Source: Termitomyces sp. T153 | Taxonomy: Eukaryota; Basidiomycota; Agaricomycetes; Agaricales; Lyophyllaceae | Length of the DNA stretch: 64,000 nt | Reading direction: 5' to 3' | Assembly: GCA_018296165.2 (NCBI GenBank) | Contig: JACKQL020000005.1 | Span: forward strand, 1,054,001-1,118,000 | Shown here: positions 1-10,527 of the stretch, piece by piece | Position numbering within the stretch: position 1 is the first letter of the stretch | How the letters are laid out: each line of letters begins with the position of its first letter | The notes under the pieces: generated by a model | The model's input: the letters and a program-made list of their open reading frames with translations, nothing else | The model's database searches: none | What the model was told of the DNA's origin: nothing | Program-made: the position numbers and the translations under genes

Positions 1-600
1 ATGCATGAGCAGTGGAGCTAATTATAAACAACTATAAAAACTCTATTGGCCTCAGTGTTAAGATGAACAGCACTGTGGCAGATGCATGAAAAGCACTCAC
101 AAATATGTATGGTGCTATTTCTGACTTTGCCACAGTAGAGACAGAGAACTGTTTTCAGGCTACAAAGCTGGAGGAAAATGCTGAGTTTGCAGACCATATC
201 AAAGACCTGCAAACAAAGTGGAACAAAGCCATAGAAAAAGGAGCACTGATCCCTGATGCCACATTCGGCTCAATCATCATTGGATTGCTTCCTGAGTCAT
301 AGAACACCATTGTATTCAGCTTGTATGCCACTACAACATCCACTAAACTCACTGCCAGTGTGGCCATTCATTGGGAACATCTGAAGATGCAAAAGTCTGC
401 AGGAGCATCAGTTACTGCATTACAGGCAAACACCAAAAACACCAAACCAAAGGTCATCTGCATCAACCTGAACTGTAGCAGGATAGTCACACCATCAGAA
501 ACTGTTACTGGAATGGTGGAGGAAAAGAAGGTCAATTCCCTGCTAGCTTCAGAAACAGGAAAAGTGTGCTAGCCTTAATAAATAGTACTCCCACCACACC
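1..600 (+). pseudogene. Copia-type retrotransposon gag fragment, 5' cut by window edge
   Basis: The plus strand encodes pieces of a Ty1/copia gag polyprotein in shifted frames. Residues such as EFADHIKDLQTKWNKAIEKG and the following IIGLLPES resemble the UBN2-type gag domain, which builds the retrotransposon particle. A degenerate CCHC knuckle region follows at about 460-500. A stop after LLPES and frame changes show that the fragment is dead. A Tc1/mariner element interrupts it at the TA at 601-602. The frame that leaves the knuckle region stays open for about 60 codons beyond 2199, so the host fragment may continue there. No protease, integrase or reverse transcriptase is visible, so this is a remnant. 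Confidence 0.6.
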
Positions 601-602
601 TA

Positions 603-825
603 CAGTGGCTCAACAAATTGTCCCAATGTTTTATACTTTTTGAAAGATGACATTGGCATGAAGGATTGGAAGTATTTAAAATTCTGGTCAAATCATGTAA
701 AATACTATGGCATTATAGCTACAAATTGCATTTTAGTTTATGTAATTTAAATCAAAACTGGTGGAGTAATGGCCATTTTGAAATATTCAATCATTGGAAC
801 AGTTTTTTGAGCATCTCTAATTTTG
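603..825 (+). repeat. Left terminal inverted repeat of the Tc1/mariner element
   Basis: This arm matches the reverse complement of 1976-2197 with scattered substitutions. A 21-bp motif containing CTCAAAAAACTGT sits at its outer end (608-628, diverged) and again in opposite orientation at its inner end (792-812). Each arm is therefore itself bounded by inverted motifs. Confidence 0.85.
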
Positions 826-878
826 GTATTTAGTACTTTGTATGTCCTCCATTTGCCTTGATAACTGCTTGAATCCTT

Positions 879-1899
879 CTAGGCATGCTTTCTATCAGTC
901 TTTGGCATAGCTCTGCTAGAGTATTCCATCCCAATCCTTTGAAAACCTCTCCCACAATTCATGCACATGAGGAGGTGTTTCATACTGCCTAAGCTGCTTC
1001 TTGAGGTACTCCCAGAGGTGTTCAATAGGGTTAAGATCAGGGGATTGGGCTGGCCACCAAAGAACATTAAAGTTGTTGTTTTCAAACCACTTGTTAACCC
1101 TCTTGGAATTGTGTTTGAGGTCATTGTCCTGTTGAAAGTAGTGGGCACCCTCCTCCATCTCCAACTTTTCAAAGCTCTCCTTTGCTCCATCATCCAAGAT
1201 TTCACACTACTGTTCTGCATCCATGATCCTCACCACCTCTACCAGCTTTCCTATCCCATTCCAACCCATACAGCCCCATACCATGAGATTATTCTCTCCT
1301 CCATGTTTTACAGTAGGTGTTGTGATTTGGTTTGAAATGCCTTCTCCTTGTAACTTCCACACATACTGCTTTCTATCTGACCTAATCCTGGTAATCTTTG
1401 TCTCATCTGTCCACAACACTCTTTTCCAGTCCTCCACAGTCTAGTTCTGATGCTCTTGAGCCCATTTAAGTCATAGTTGCCAATGTCTGGCTTTGAGCAT
1501 AAGAACTTTCCTTTTTGTAGCAGACCAATACCCCTCCTCCTTTAGCACATTCTGGACAGTCTGAGGAGAGACAGGGTTGGAAATGATGTTGTTGACAAAA
1601 TTGGTGGCCAGAACAGCTGTATCAAGTCTCCCAGTTGAAATTTGTCAAACAATAATCTGTTTATCACATAGAGTAAGCTTAGCCAGATGGCCTCCAGGAT
1701 GGTTTTCCTTGTCCACCTCCAACTCTTTACCAATTCTCCCAATAGTAGACTTTCCTAGACCAGTTTTAGCCTCAATCTGACACAGAGAATATCCTTGAGC
1801 AAGGAAAGAAGCAACAGTAGAGCATTCAGAAGAAGCATGATGGTGACTGAAGATTAAGATGTGGTTCAACCAACTTGAACCTCTCCCAAATACAACCAA
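879..1899 (-). pseudogene. Decayed Tc1/mariner transposase (DD34E)
   Basis: Three minus-strand frames together cover a Tc1-type transposase, which cuts and pastes the element using two metal ions held by a DDE triad. The N-terminal piece (1645-1899) has a helix-turn-helix: SLCQIEAKTGLGKSTIGRI. The middle piece (1207-1437) has LWTDETK with the first Asp. The C-terminal piece (916-1197) has QQDNDLKHNSK with the second Asp and NPIEHLWE with the Glu. I count 34 residues between the second Asp and the Glu. A TAG at about 1204-1206 separates the middle and last pieces, and further stops and shifts lie between 1437 and 1645. It is not functional as it stands. Confidence 0.85.
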
Positions 1900-1975
1900 A
1901 CATGGTCACATGACTCTGTTGATGTTCCCAGATGCAACTTACTCTTTATTTCTGACTAAAATAGGGATAAACCTG

Positions 1976-2197
1976 CAAAATTAGAGATGCTCAAAAAACT
2001 GTTCCAATGAGTGAATATTCTAAAATGGCCATTACTCATCAGTCTTGACTTGAATTGCATAAACTAAAATGCAATTTGTAGCTATGATGCCATAGTATTT
2101 TACATGATTTAACCAGAATTTTAAATACTTCCAATCCTTCATGCCAATGTCATCTTTCAAAAAGTATAAAACATTGGGACAGTTTTTTGAGCCACTG
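1976..2197 (-). repeat. Right terminal inverted repeat of the Tc1/mariner element
   Basis: This arm is the inverted partner of 603-825. It carries the same motif in two orientations, inner copy 1989-2009 on plus and outer copy 2172-2192 on minus. The outer end reads TGAGCCACTG followed by TA. Confidence 0.85.
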
Positions 2198-2199
2198 TA

Positions 2200-3118
2200 T
2201 AAAGGCCCTGGTAGACACAAACCCCACACACTCCCTGCCCCAGATCACTTATGCTCTTGCTCCATGCACTCCCACAATTTTCCAACATAACCTAGAGACA
2301 GCCCTCATACTCCACACCTGGGACCTTGAACTAACCATCCCTCATATGAGAAATTGAACACATGATGCCCCCTTCAAAATACATTGGCTATCCACTGTTT
2401 TATGCACTTCACCAATCATGGCATTTAGATCAGGTGACAGTATCCATTCTTGGAAGCAGTCAGCAAAAGTTGCCTCATCTCCTCTTCACCATAGCTTGTA
2501 AGCACATATTTGAGTGCTATCATACATACCTATATAAGTGTCAACATCTCGAGTTATGTATAAGGACCCGCTGAATTGCTCTGTCTATGCCCTTTTTCCT
2601 TTCTTTATTTATTTCGATTTCACCACCTGATTGTATCTGATCTTGATCTAATCATTTGGGTTGAGTAAGACATCATTTGGGGTTGAGTGAGACGTGGGAA
2701 TATTCTTTTTATTGCATCAACCTTTAATGGGTTTCCTTGCTAATATATCTCTCGGAATATCTTGAGATGCAAATAGAGCTCTCGGAGAAGTGGTGCGCCC
2801 CAATGCGATCTGTCCAAGTGTTCGAGCCATCCATTAACGTCCCTGCATTCAAGCCGAGAGGCTTCTGGCAATATGTAGCCCGATATGGTTGTATTTATTC
2901 AAGCAGATCAATGCTGGGGAATTTGAGACCTGCCTACTACTACATACTGGAACGTACTCGACTACAAACTCTGGCCCATCTCACGTAGCTTTACGAGCGC
3001 AAAGGTCCTGACGAAGGGGCCACAGTGGCAGGAAATTTAGAGATATATTTGGCAACAATTAGCTACATAAACAAGAATTCTGGTAGGCTTACATAAGATT
3101 TTCAAGTTTCCGTCTGCC
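2200..3118. other. Intergenic region, copia flank to NST1 promoter
   Basis: No supported gene. The first 200-300 bases may continue the copia remnant. Two near-identical 22-bp direct copies containing ATCATTTGGG and TTGAGT occur around 2651-2693. The rest holds the NST1 upstream region; I see no clear TATA box close to the start codon. Confidence 0.4.
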
Positions 3119-6100
3119 ATGCCCGCTACTCGACCAGCAACGGCGCCACAGCCGCCCCCGAGTTCTGTTTCCATCGGTAAAAAGCCCATGGCATATCCTC
3201 CGCAGCCTGCAACCCAACAGCAGCAGCAGCGCAGCGCTCGTGCCGCCTCAAAGGCACCTCTTGCATACCCTGTCCAGCAACAAGGTCAGCAGCCAGCACA
3301 CCCTCATCGCCATCCATCGCCTCCGTCTTCCACGGCATCTGGACAGGGGAAGGGCAGGGCGCACGGAGGTGGGGGACCAGCGGCGCCCTCGGCGTCCACG
3401 AAGCAAAACAAGATATGGAGCACGAGTACAATCGAGGAACGAGAACGAATCAAGGATTTCTGGTTGGGCTTGGGAGAGGAAGAGAGGCGGAACCTAGTCA
3501 AGATTGAAAAAGACACGGTGCTTCGAAAAATGAAGGAACAACAGAAACACAGTTGTAGCTGTGCCGTCTGTGGCCGGAAACGGTCCGTGTCCCTTTCTTT
3601 CGCTAATTTTATATCGCTACATTCTTCTTATTATATCGATGCTGATCGTCAACTGCTACAATACTATAGGAACGCAATAGAGGAAGAGCTCGAGGTACTG
3701 TACGATGCTTATTACGAAGAGCTAGAACAGTACGCGAACTACCAGCAGCGTTACGTCTTATCCGGTGGTACTATTCCTCCACCGCCCGGTCCAGGACCAT
3801 TTCCCGGCAGCGTCGAGCTCGACAAGAACGGTGCAGTCGTTGGACACAACCCCCCACCCTCGCGGGCGAAGACAAAGCAAGTCAATGGCCGCAAGACCGC
3901 TCCGCCTCCCCCAGTGCAACCTCCACATCTTCATCCACACCCGCATCCACATCCACATGTGCATCCGCACGGGAAGGAAAGCGAGTTTGATGACGACGAC
4001 GATGGTGTGGAAGATGAATATGAGGAGGAAGAAGAAGAAGAATACGAAGAAGAGGAAGAGGAAGAAGGTGATGAGGATGATGACGGTGAGGACGATGAGG
4101 AACCTAGAGAGGTCAAACCCTCAAGGCGTGACAATACAGGTCATCCACCTTCACAGAAACGGATCAATGGTATCAGACCAAAAGCATCGGATGGGCTTTT
4201 CAACTTGAAGAACAGCCTAACGGTCACGGGTGAGTTTTTTGGTGAGTTTTTTCTTTGATCGGACTCAGATTTTGTAGGTCCCGGAAACATTCTCACCGTA
4301 GCAGACGACCTTCTAAAGAACGACGGCCAAAAGTTCCTTGAGATGATGGAGCAGCTAGCAGAACGACGAATGCAACGTGAAGAGGAGGCTGCGATCGATG
4401 TGGAGGATGATAGTGACGAAGATGAGATACGACGACGGGGTGAAGACGATGAGGAAGAGGAAGATGAGGAAGATGAGGAAGATGAGGAGGAAGAGGAAGA
4501 TGAAGATGATGAAGATGATGAAGATGAGGAGGTCTGTTTCACCTGTGTCGACTCCGACGTTGTCAACATCTACTTATCCTTCCTCCTAGATGACGGAGGA
4601 GCAGAAGTCAGAAGAGGGCAAGCGTATGTTCTCTATATTCGCTGCGCGCATGTTCGAGCAGCGCGTTCTGCAGGCTTATCGTGAGAAGGTTGCGCAAGAG
4701 CGGCAGATGCAGCTGCTTCGTGAGCTTGAGGACGAGGATAAGTTAACCAAAGAGCGCGAAGCAAAGAAACAGACGGCCAACCAAAGGAAGAAAGACAAGC
4801 GGAAGTATGTTTTCCTATGTTTTCCTGTTTTCGGTGTAATTCTCATGCTGACTGCTTTTTATCCTATCTTAGGCAGCAGAAGCTCGCCAAGGACGAAGAG
4901 AAAGCGGCAAAGGCGGCGGAAAAGGCGGCAGAAGAGGCAGCCCAGAAAGCGCGCCAAGCTACCATCGAGGAGGAGAACAGGAAGAAGCGGGAAGAGGAGC
5001 GAGCTCGCCGGGAGGCTGTGAAGAAGGCGGCCGAGGAAGAACGTATTAAGAAGGAAGATGAAAAGCGGAAACGTCTTCTTGAAGAGAAGGAACGCGAGGC
5101 AGAACGTGAGCGCAAGAAGCGTGAAAAGGAAGAAAAGGCCAAGGCTGAAAGACGTGAACGAGAAGAAAGGGAAAGAAAAGTTAGGGAGGAGAAAGAGGCA
5201 CGTCTAGCGAAGGAGAGGGAAGAGAGGCTTGAACGAGAGCGCGTGGAGAAGGAAAAGGCGGAAAAGGCTCGTCAGGAGAAGCTGGAGAAGGAACAGGCTG
5301 AAAAGGCTGAGCGTGAAAAGAAGCTTGCAAAGGAACGCGAGGAGAAGGCGGAGAGAGAGGCACGCGAGCGACTCAACATGCAGCATCAGCAGCAACGCAA
5401 CGTCGTTTCCCCGACTGGAAATGGAAAGAGTACTGTAGGGCGGGCTGCGAACAGAAGCAATGCCGTTGCATCCAGCTCTTCATCTTTCAACACCCAGCAA
5501 CGCATCGTTCCGGGAGCTCCTTCTCCCAACACCGTCAATGGAACGACGAAGAAGATGTCAAACAAAGTGCCTCCCATCGCACCTTCTGCCTCAGCTCCAG
5601 TCGTGAGTCAGTCTTCTCGCCCTCAACAGCCTCACCAGCCTCCCCGCGGGACTTCGATGTCGTCGCAGCCCCAAACGCCTATCACTCCACAGATATCTCA
5701 CCATCTCACCCCTCTGCAGCCTCCAATGATGTTCCCCGGTCCCCCGGGCATGATTCCTCCTATGTCTCCTCGTGTTCAACAGAGCTTTGTTCCTATGGGA
5801 TATGGCTACAGCGGTCTCCAGCAGCAGCAGCAACATTCCGGTCAGCCTGGACTCGCGCCTTCTCCTCTTCCGCGTAATTTCGCTCCAAGTGCAGGACAGC
5901 CTTTCGACCCCGCCTTCGGCAATGCTAACCGAAGTGTGTCTATTTCACCTATTGGTCCGCCTCTGAAGATCAAGCCTCCCGGCCCCCTTCCTGCCTCTCC
6001 CTCCGCCCCATCCGTTCTATCGCTCGCACCAGGTCAACGCCGACGCGGTTCCCTCCTCTCGGTTGACCCTGGTCCCATCGTGCCTCCTATCAGCCGCCCT

Positions 6101-6646
6101 ATCGTCGCACCCATTGCTCGTCCCAGTGTTTCGTCCAGCAACACCAATGGTAATGGCGAAGGCAGCTCGAGCTCGAGCTCCCCAATTCGCTCGCCCAGCC
6201 CAAAGGGTGTCCTCGGCTCGTCCGCGCTCGTGGAAGACGGTGACGAGGTTGTCAAAGCACCTGCAGGCCGTCGCGGTGGGTCCACACCTTTGCCTATTGG
6301 AACCGGACTTGGTATTGGTGGTATGGGTACTCCGGGACAACAGAACTGGGGCCCTACGAGCCCGAGGAGCCTTGTCGGTGCAGGTACGCCTTGGGGGCCA
6401 CCTGGGTTTGGGAACGGCTCGCAACAACAGCGACCAATCGGCCCGCCACCACCTGTAGGTCCGTTGAATACACAGCAACATCCTACGGCCCCGTTGTGGG
6501 GTAATCCGGGGAGTGCAGCGAGTGCGAGTGTGAATGGGACACCAGATTGGCACAATTCACCTGGAAGCGGTTTTTTCAATTCGCCTAACCCCGGCCATTT
6601 CCCTGTAGCTAACGCGGCGTCGCCGCCTCCTAACACGGGGAACTAG
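3119..6646 (+). CDS. NST1: Stress response protein NST1
   Basis: NST1 is a fungal protein linked to salt stress tolerance; its molecular role is not settled. Five exons fit: 3119-3582, 3670-4229, 4278-4531, 4590-4804, 4873-6646 (1,088 residues). The N-terminus is rich in Pro and Gln. The family core follows: [20 protein letters not shown], then [20 protein letters not shown] with clustered cysteines, then [20 protein letters not shown]. Two strongly acidic Glu/Asp tracts lie at about 3985-4110 and 4385-4530. A long Lys/Glu/Arg-rich coiled coil is encoded at about 4880-5380, and the C-terminal half is Pro/Ser/Gln-rich and probably disordered. The order matches NST1 proteins. Intron 1 is 87 nt, in frame and without a stop, so it could be retained. 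The start is the first ATG before the Pro-rich segment. Confidence 0.9.
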
Positions 6647-8041
6647 GGTTTGTACTATTGAATTAGTTGGGTGGCTTCATCTTTGTCTCCGTCTCCTACT
6701 TAACGTCATTTCATATGCATTGAACCTCGCCTCCGCTGCTTTTTTCGCCGCTTTCACCTTGTCTGGCAGTTTTTTTTTTCATTATCATGACTTTCCGAGC
6801 GGTTATTGTTTATTCATCCTGTTGTCCTTTTCCTTGCTATATACATCCCACTTTTTCATCCACTGATCCTCTTGATGCATCTACTTACCCACTCCCTCAT
6901 ACAATACTCCCGTCCAAATTGTTATGGAAGATTGCATACGTCAATTCACATGTCACGGTGAAATTGGGGCGCGTTGAGATAAGTACAATCCAACACGTCA
7001 CCATAAAGCTGGCCATTCGCCCAAGAAAAATTTTGATCTCCTGGATCAACACAACAACCATAGTAACTGCGAGGTAGGACCAAATCGTGGTGCTTCAATA
7101 GTATTTAATGGCAGTGCACAACCCCATTTACATACCGGCAGATCTTGAATACAAAGAAGGACAACGCGAAGTCTGTTGTTCCCTTGGCACAACCCCCTTG
7201 AACATTAAACCGTGACGTTGAACACCTGTGATTTTTTATGCCTCTGACATCTCTGATATCGGCATACATCAGGGTGATGATCGTGGATGGCACACTATTT
7301 AACAAAGTATCCATATTCTTCGGCCGTGCCGGCAGGTAGTGGACCTAAACGAAACGAGCGAGGATCGTTCATTTCACGTTCAAAACGAACCTTCCATTGG
7401 GATGTGGCATCCTTCCTCGAACGATAAAAAATACAAAACTTGTCATACTTATACTTTGTGTGCTAGAGATATAAGGTTTTCATTTTCTAGGATCTGGAAA
7501 ATATTGATGGAAGCCGAAGTCGTCCGAAATCTCGCTTCATATCTGAGTGTCGTTGTCGATCACTTGGTGGCTGTACACCAATGACCGCACACTGCACCGC
7601 CACTTTGATTCATGAGTTTCAAGTTTGTTGCAATTCTGCGTGTTACCGGAGGTCTGCTACTTATACAACGCTAGCTCTGTTTTCTTTATCTCTATTATGC
7701 CAAAATCTGTGAACATGCTATATCTGGAACATAATGACTTCTAGACATTGCTCTGCCAATGCATGGTGCGGTAAACAACGGATCTACGTACACGGATTCT
7801 CCCTCGAAATCAGATTCCGGCTGATAATGCCAAGGGGAGACACATGCGGGCTGATGTTATGGAGTTGCCATGGGATTCCATGGGAGGCCGAGGTGCTGGC
7901 TATAAAAATGCAGGTCCTAACAGAAACGGACCCCAATTCTCAGCAGGTTCTGGGCTTTCACCCTACGTCCAGCCGGTCTGACCTGACGCTACATCCACTT
8001 ACGACTCTTATCCATCCTTCAAATACTTTTTTCGAAACATC
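6647..8041. other. Intergenic region between NST1 and the secreted protein gene
   Basis: No supported gene. It holds the NST1 3' flank and the promoter of the next gene. Short open frames here (for example 6787-7077 and 7339-7584) have no recognisable domain. Confidence 0.5.
7901..7908 (+). promoter_or_regulatory. TATA box of the secreted repeat protein gene
   Basis: TATAAAAA occurs about 134 bases before the start codon at 8042, a usual distance for a strongly expressed fungal gene with a short leader. A pyrimidine-rich tract follows before the ATG. Confidence 0.5.
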
Positions 8042-9478
8042 ATGAAGTACTCTACTGTCATTGTTGCTGCCTGCGTTGGTGGTGCTTCCCTTGTGTCTGC
8101 TACCCACCTTGACCCCCACTCTCGCCGCCAATCCCCGAAGAATCGGATTTTAAACACCAAGCAAACCGTTCAGAGGGTTGGTCACAATGGCAACCGGTTG
8201 GAGGCTGACACCTGGTCGAATACTCAATCCTCCGTCGGAGAACCAACCGTCGTCCAACGTAACGGCGATGAGCTGCACCGCTTGCGCGAAAATAAGGGCC
8301 CAAACCGTTTACCTCCACAATATGACGAGACCGTACCTGGTGGGGCACACGAGATAAAATCTTCGACTACACACGCTGCGAAAGGAACTATGGAGCGTAC
8401 GGCACTGGTTGAAACTGGCTCACAGAACGACGCTGGTAACTTGCTTCATCCTTCGCTTCCTCCCTTACACTCCCCAGTTCGCCGCGACTTCAACAACGAG
8501 CTGGATGTGGAAGCTCGTGATCTCGATATCGAAGACTTTGAAACACGTTCTTACCATGACGACGCGGGCATATTCGGCCGCGGCTTTTTGGACGATGTAA
8601 AAAGCAACTATCACAATCGCAAGGCAGAGGACTACAAGAAGAAGGCCGCTGCGGAAATGGCTCTTGCTGGCGCACAAAATCATCCACCTTCTGAAGGCGA
8701 GCTGGAGGCACGAGACCTTACCGACTCCCGCGCAGGTCAGGTCGATGCTCGTGGATATGACGCCGAGCTCGGCGCTTCGGGCTTTGTCCAATCCCTGAAT
8801 GCCGCTGCAGATACCATCTTCGGCAAGCCCGCGCCGTCTACTCCAGTAGTGACGCGTGATACTCTGAACCCATTGGACCGTAGGCTCGATGCTCGTGGAT
8901 ATGATGACACCAAGATCCTAGCTCGTGGGTTGGTCAATGCTGTAGGAGCGATCGTGGATACTTTCAAAGGCAAAAGACCTGCCTCGTCTACCCCATCCGT
9001 CACGGGTACCGACTCGTCTATGTCCACTGAGTCCAACCCAGATGAAAACGCATCAATGGTGGCTCGTGATGTCGATGAATACCTCGAGTCTCGTGATTTC
9101 GATAACATGGAGCTTTTCGAGCGTGACATTCGTGAAGAGCTCGCGGCTCGTGGATACGATGACGCTGATCTCGAGGCTCGCAACTTGATTGATGGTTTCA
9201 AGAGACTACTCTTTGGTGAGAAGTCTGCTCCCTCCGTTCACCGCGAATCTATGGTCACTCCGTCCGATCATCCTTCGATGGTCACTGACCCCTACACAAA
9301 CGAGAACGCAAACGTACATGTGGCCCAGCGCGACTTGGTTGACGAGGAGTACCTTCATTCCCGTGATTTCGAAGAAGAAATGGAGCTCTTCGAGCGTGAT
9401 CTTGCTGAAGAGCTCGATGCGCGCGAATATGAGGATGAACTTGAAGCTCGTGACTTCGACATTGACGAGCTCGACTAA
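8042..9478 (+). CDS. Secreted acidic repeat protein of unknown function
   Basis: A single uninterrupted frame of 478 residues, which is unusual among its intron-rich neighbours. It begins with a clear signal peptide, MKYSTVIVAACVGGASLVSA, followed by THLDPHSRR. I recognise no catalytic domain. The mature part repeats a module of about 40 residues at least three times: VDARGYDAELGASGFV, LDARGYDDTKILARGLV and LAARGYDDADLEARNLI, each followed by a Phe-Gly/Lys-Gly-Lys segment and a Ser/Thr/Pro stretch. A second motif, ELFERDI or ELFERDL preceded by SRDF, occurs twice near the C-terminus. The protein is rich in Asp, Glu and Arg and has almost no Cys, so it is not a hydrophobin or a Cys-rich effector. 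Frequent LxAR and dibasic positions could be protease sites, but that is a guess. A TATA box upstream suggests regulated expression. Signal peptide and repeats are seen directly; function is unknown. Confidence 0.75.
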   Translation: MKYSTVIVAACVGGASLVSATHLDPHSRRQSPKNRILNTKQTVQRVGHNGNRLEADTWSNTQSSVGEPTVVQRNGDELHRLRENKGPNRLPPQYDETVPGGAHEIKSSTTHAAKGTMERTALVETGSQNDAGNLLHPSLPPLHSPVRRDFNNELDVEARDLDIEDFETRSYHDDAGIFGRGFLDDVKSNYHNRKAEDYKKKAAAEMALAGAQNHPPSEGELEARDLTDSRAGQVDARGYDAELGASGFVQSLNAAADTIFGKPAPSTPVVTRDTLNPLDRRLDARGYDDTKILARGLVNAVGAIVDTFKGKRPASSTPSVTGTDSSMSTESNPDENASMVARDVDEYLESRDFDNMELFERDIREELAARGYDDADLEARNLIDGFKRLLFGEKSAPSVHRESMVTPSDHPSMVTDPYTNENANVHVAQRDLVDEEYLHSRDFEEEMELFERDLAEELDAREYEDELEARDFDIDELD

Positions 9479-10527
9479 TTGGTACGCTGACGAGTCTCTT
9501 CTGTCTCTTGGACCTGAGTCTGACTTTGATTTTTATAGTGCGAACCATCATATGTACCTTTATAGCAGAGTTATCATTGGTCTTCTTCGTTGTCTTTCGG
9601 TAGTCAGATTTTCGTGATATGGATGTATCAAATATGTTCGTAATGCGATTGTTTGCGTCCCGTATTTCCTTGCGTCCGAGAAACATTGGGTCATTTGGCT
9701 TCGATACCATGTAGGATATCCTCTCTCTAGTCATTACTCAACTACTGGGCTACCTGAATGTCAGACCTTGAACGAGCGAACGACACGAACATGTTAACGT
9801 TGAGTTTGAGTTGATGCCATGGCGATTAAGATTACGAACGTCGATTGCGATATGGACACACCGGAAACACAGTCGAGATTATCACCCCTTCGAGTGATAA
9901 TAGCGTATATACCAGGGACTATCGCGCAACCTAAAGTTACCCAGACAGATCCGCATGGTTACCTCCAGCACCTCTGCTGAAGTCATGTTCGAGATGTTCC
10001 TGATGATAGCTGCACATCACAGCTTGTCTTTGAATCAGGAGGTCACGAAATTTGACTCCATTCAAGTTAATAGGGTGGCCGAGAAGGTATAGTCCGGTAG
10101 CAAAAGTGATATAAGATATTGTAAAAAGATCTTCGAGTGAGGCACGTAGACACCTGATCGTTTATTATTATTTTTGCGTTGAACATTCTAGGTTAACTTT
10201 GAACTCGGTTAACACTTAGTCTTTGAGAACCACGCGACTTACGTACCTTCGGAGTCTGGGTGCTTCATCGTCCTGAATCAACAGAGGCCTATTTCGTCAA
10301 GTCAAACACCTCGTCAATCGAGGATTGTGCATTAAACCAAAGTTGTGCTTTTATACTTGACAAGCTGACAGAAAATGCTCAAGCTATTCGATCACCCCAC
10401 CCCTGACTCTAGTCCGGAGCAGATCAAGTGATGGCCGTCAGCGGCACGCTTGGAACTGATACGATGTCATATAACTCAATTTCTCAAAAGGACTACCAAG
10501 CTCCAGTTCGCGTGCCGTCTACTTACC
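9479..10527. other. Intergenic region, no gene seen
   Basis: No supported gene. A small perfect hairpin with 8-bp arms (ATTATCAC at 9878-9885 and its complement at 9894-9901) lies in it; I give it no function. Confidence 0.4.

Larger units (their letters stand above)
603..2197 (-). mobile_element. Tc1/mariner DNA transposon with long terminal inverted repeats
   Basis: A 1,595-bp element is flanked by TA on both sides (601-602 and 2198-2199), the target duplication of the Tc1/mariner family. Its ends start CAGTGGCTCA and are inverted copies for about 222 bp. A decayed DD34E transposase lies between them on the minus strand. The insertion is inside a copia gag fragment, so it is the younger of the two. 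Stops in the transposase mean it cannot move by itself. Confidence 0.9.

Noticed and set aside
961..1335. 124-codon plus-strand frame inside the Tc1 element
   Set aside because: Antisense of the recognisable transposase; no domain of its own.
4141..4569. Poly-Ser open frame on the minus strand (similar at 3931-4134)
   Set aside because: It is the antisense of the Glu/Asp tracts of NST1; GAG/GAA repeats read as CTC/TTC and TCC on the other strand.
5591..6636. Long minus-strand frames opposite the NST1 C-terminal half
   Set aside because: Shadows of Pro/Ser-rich coding sequence with no codon or domain support.
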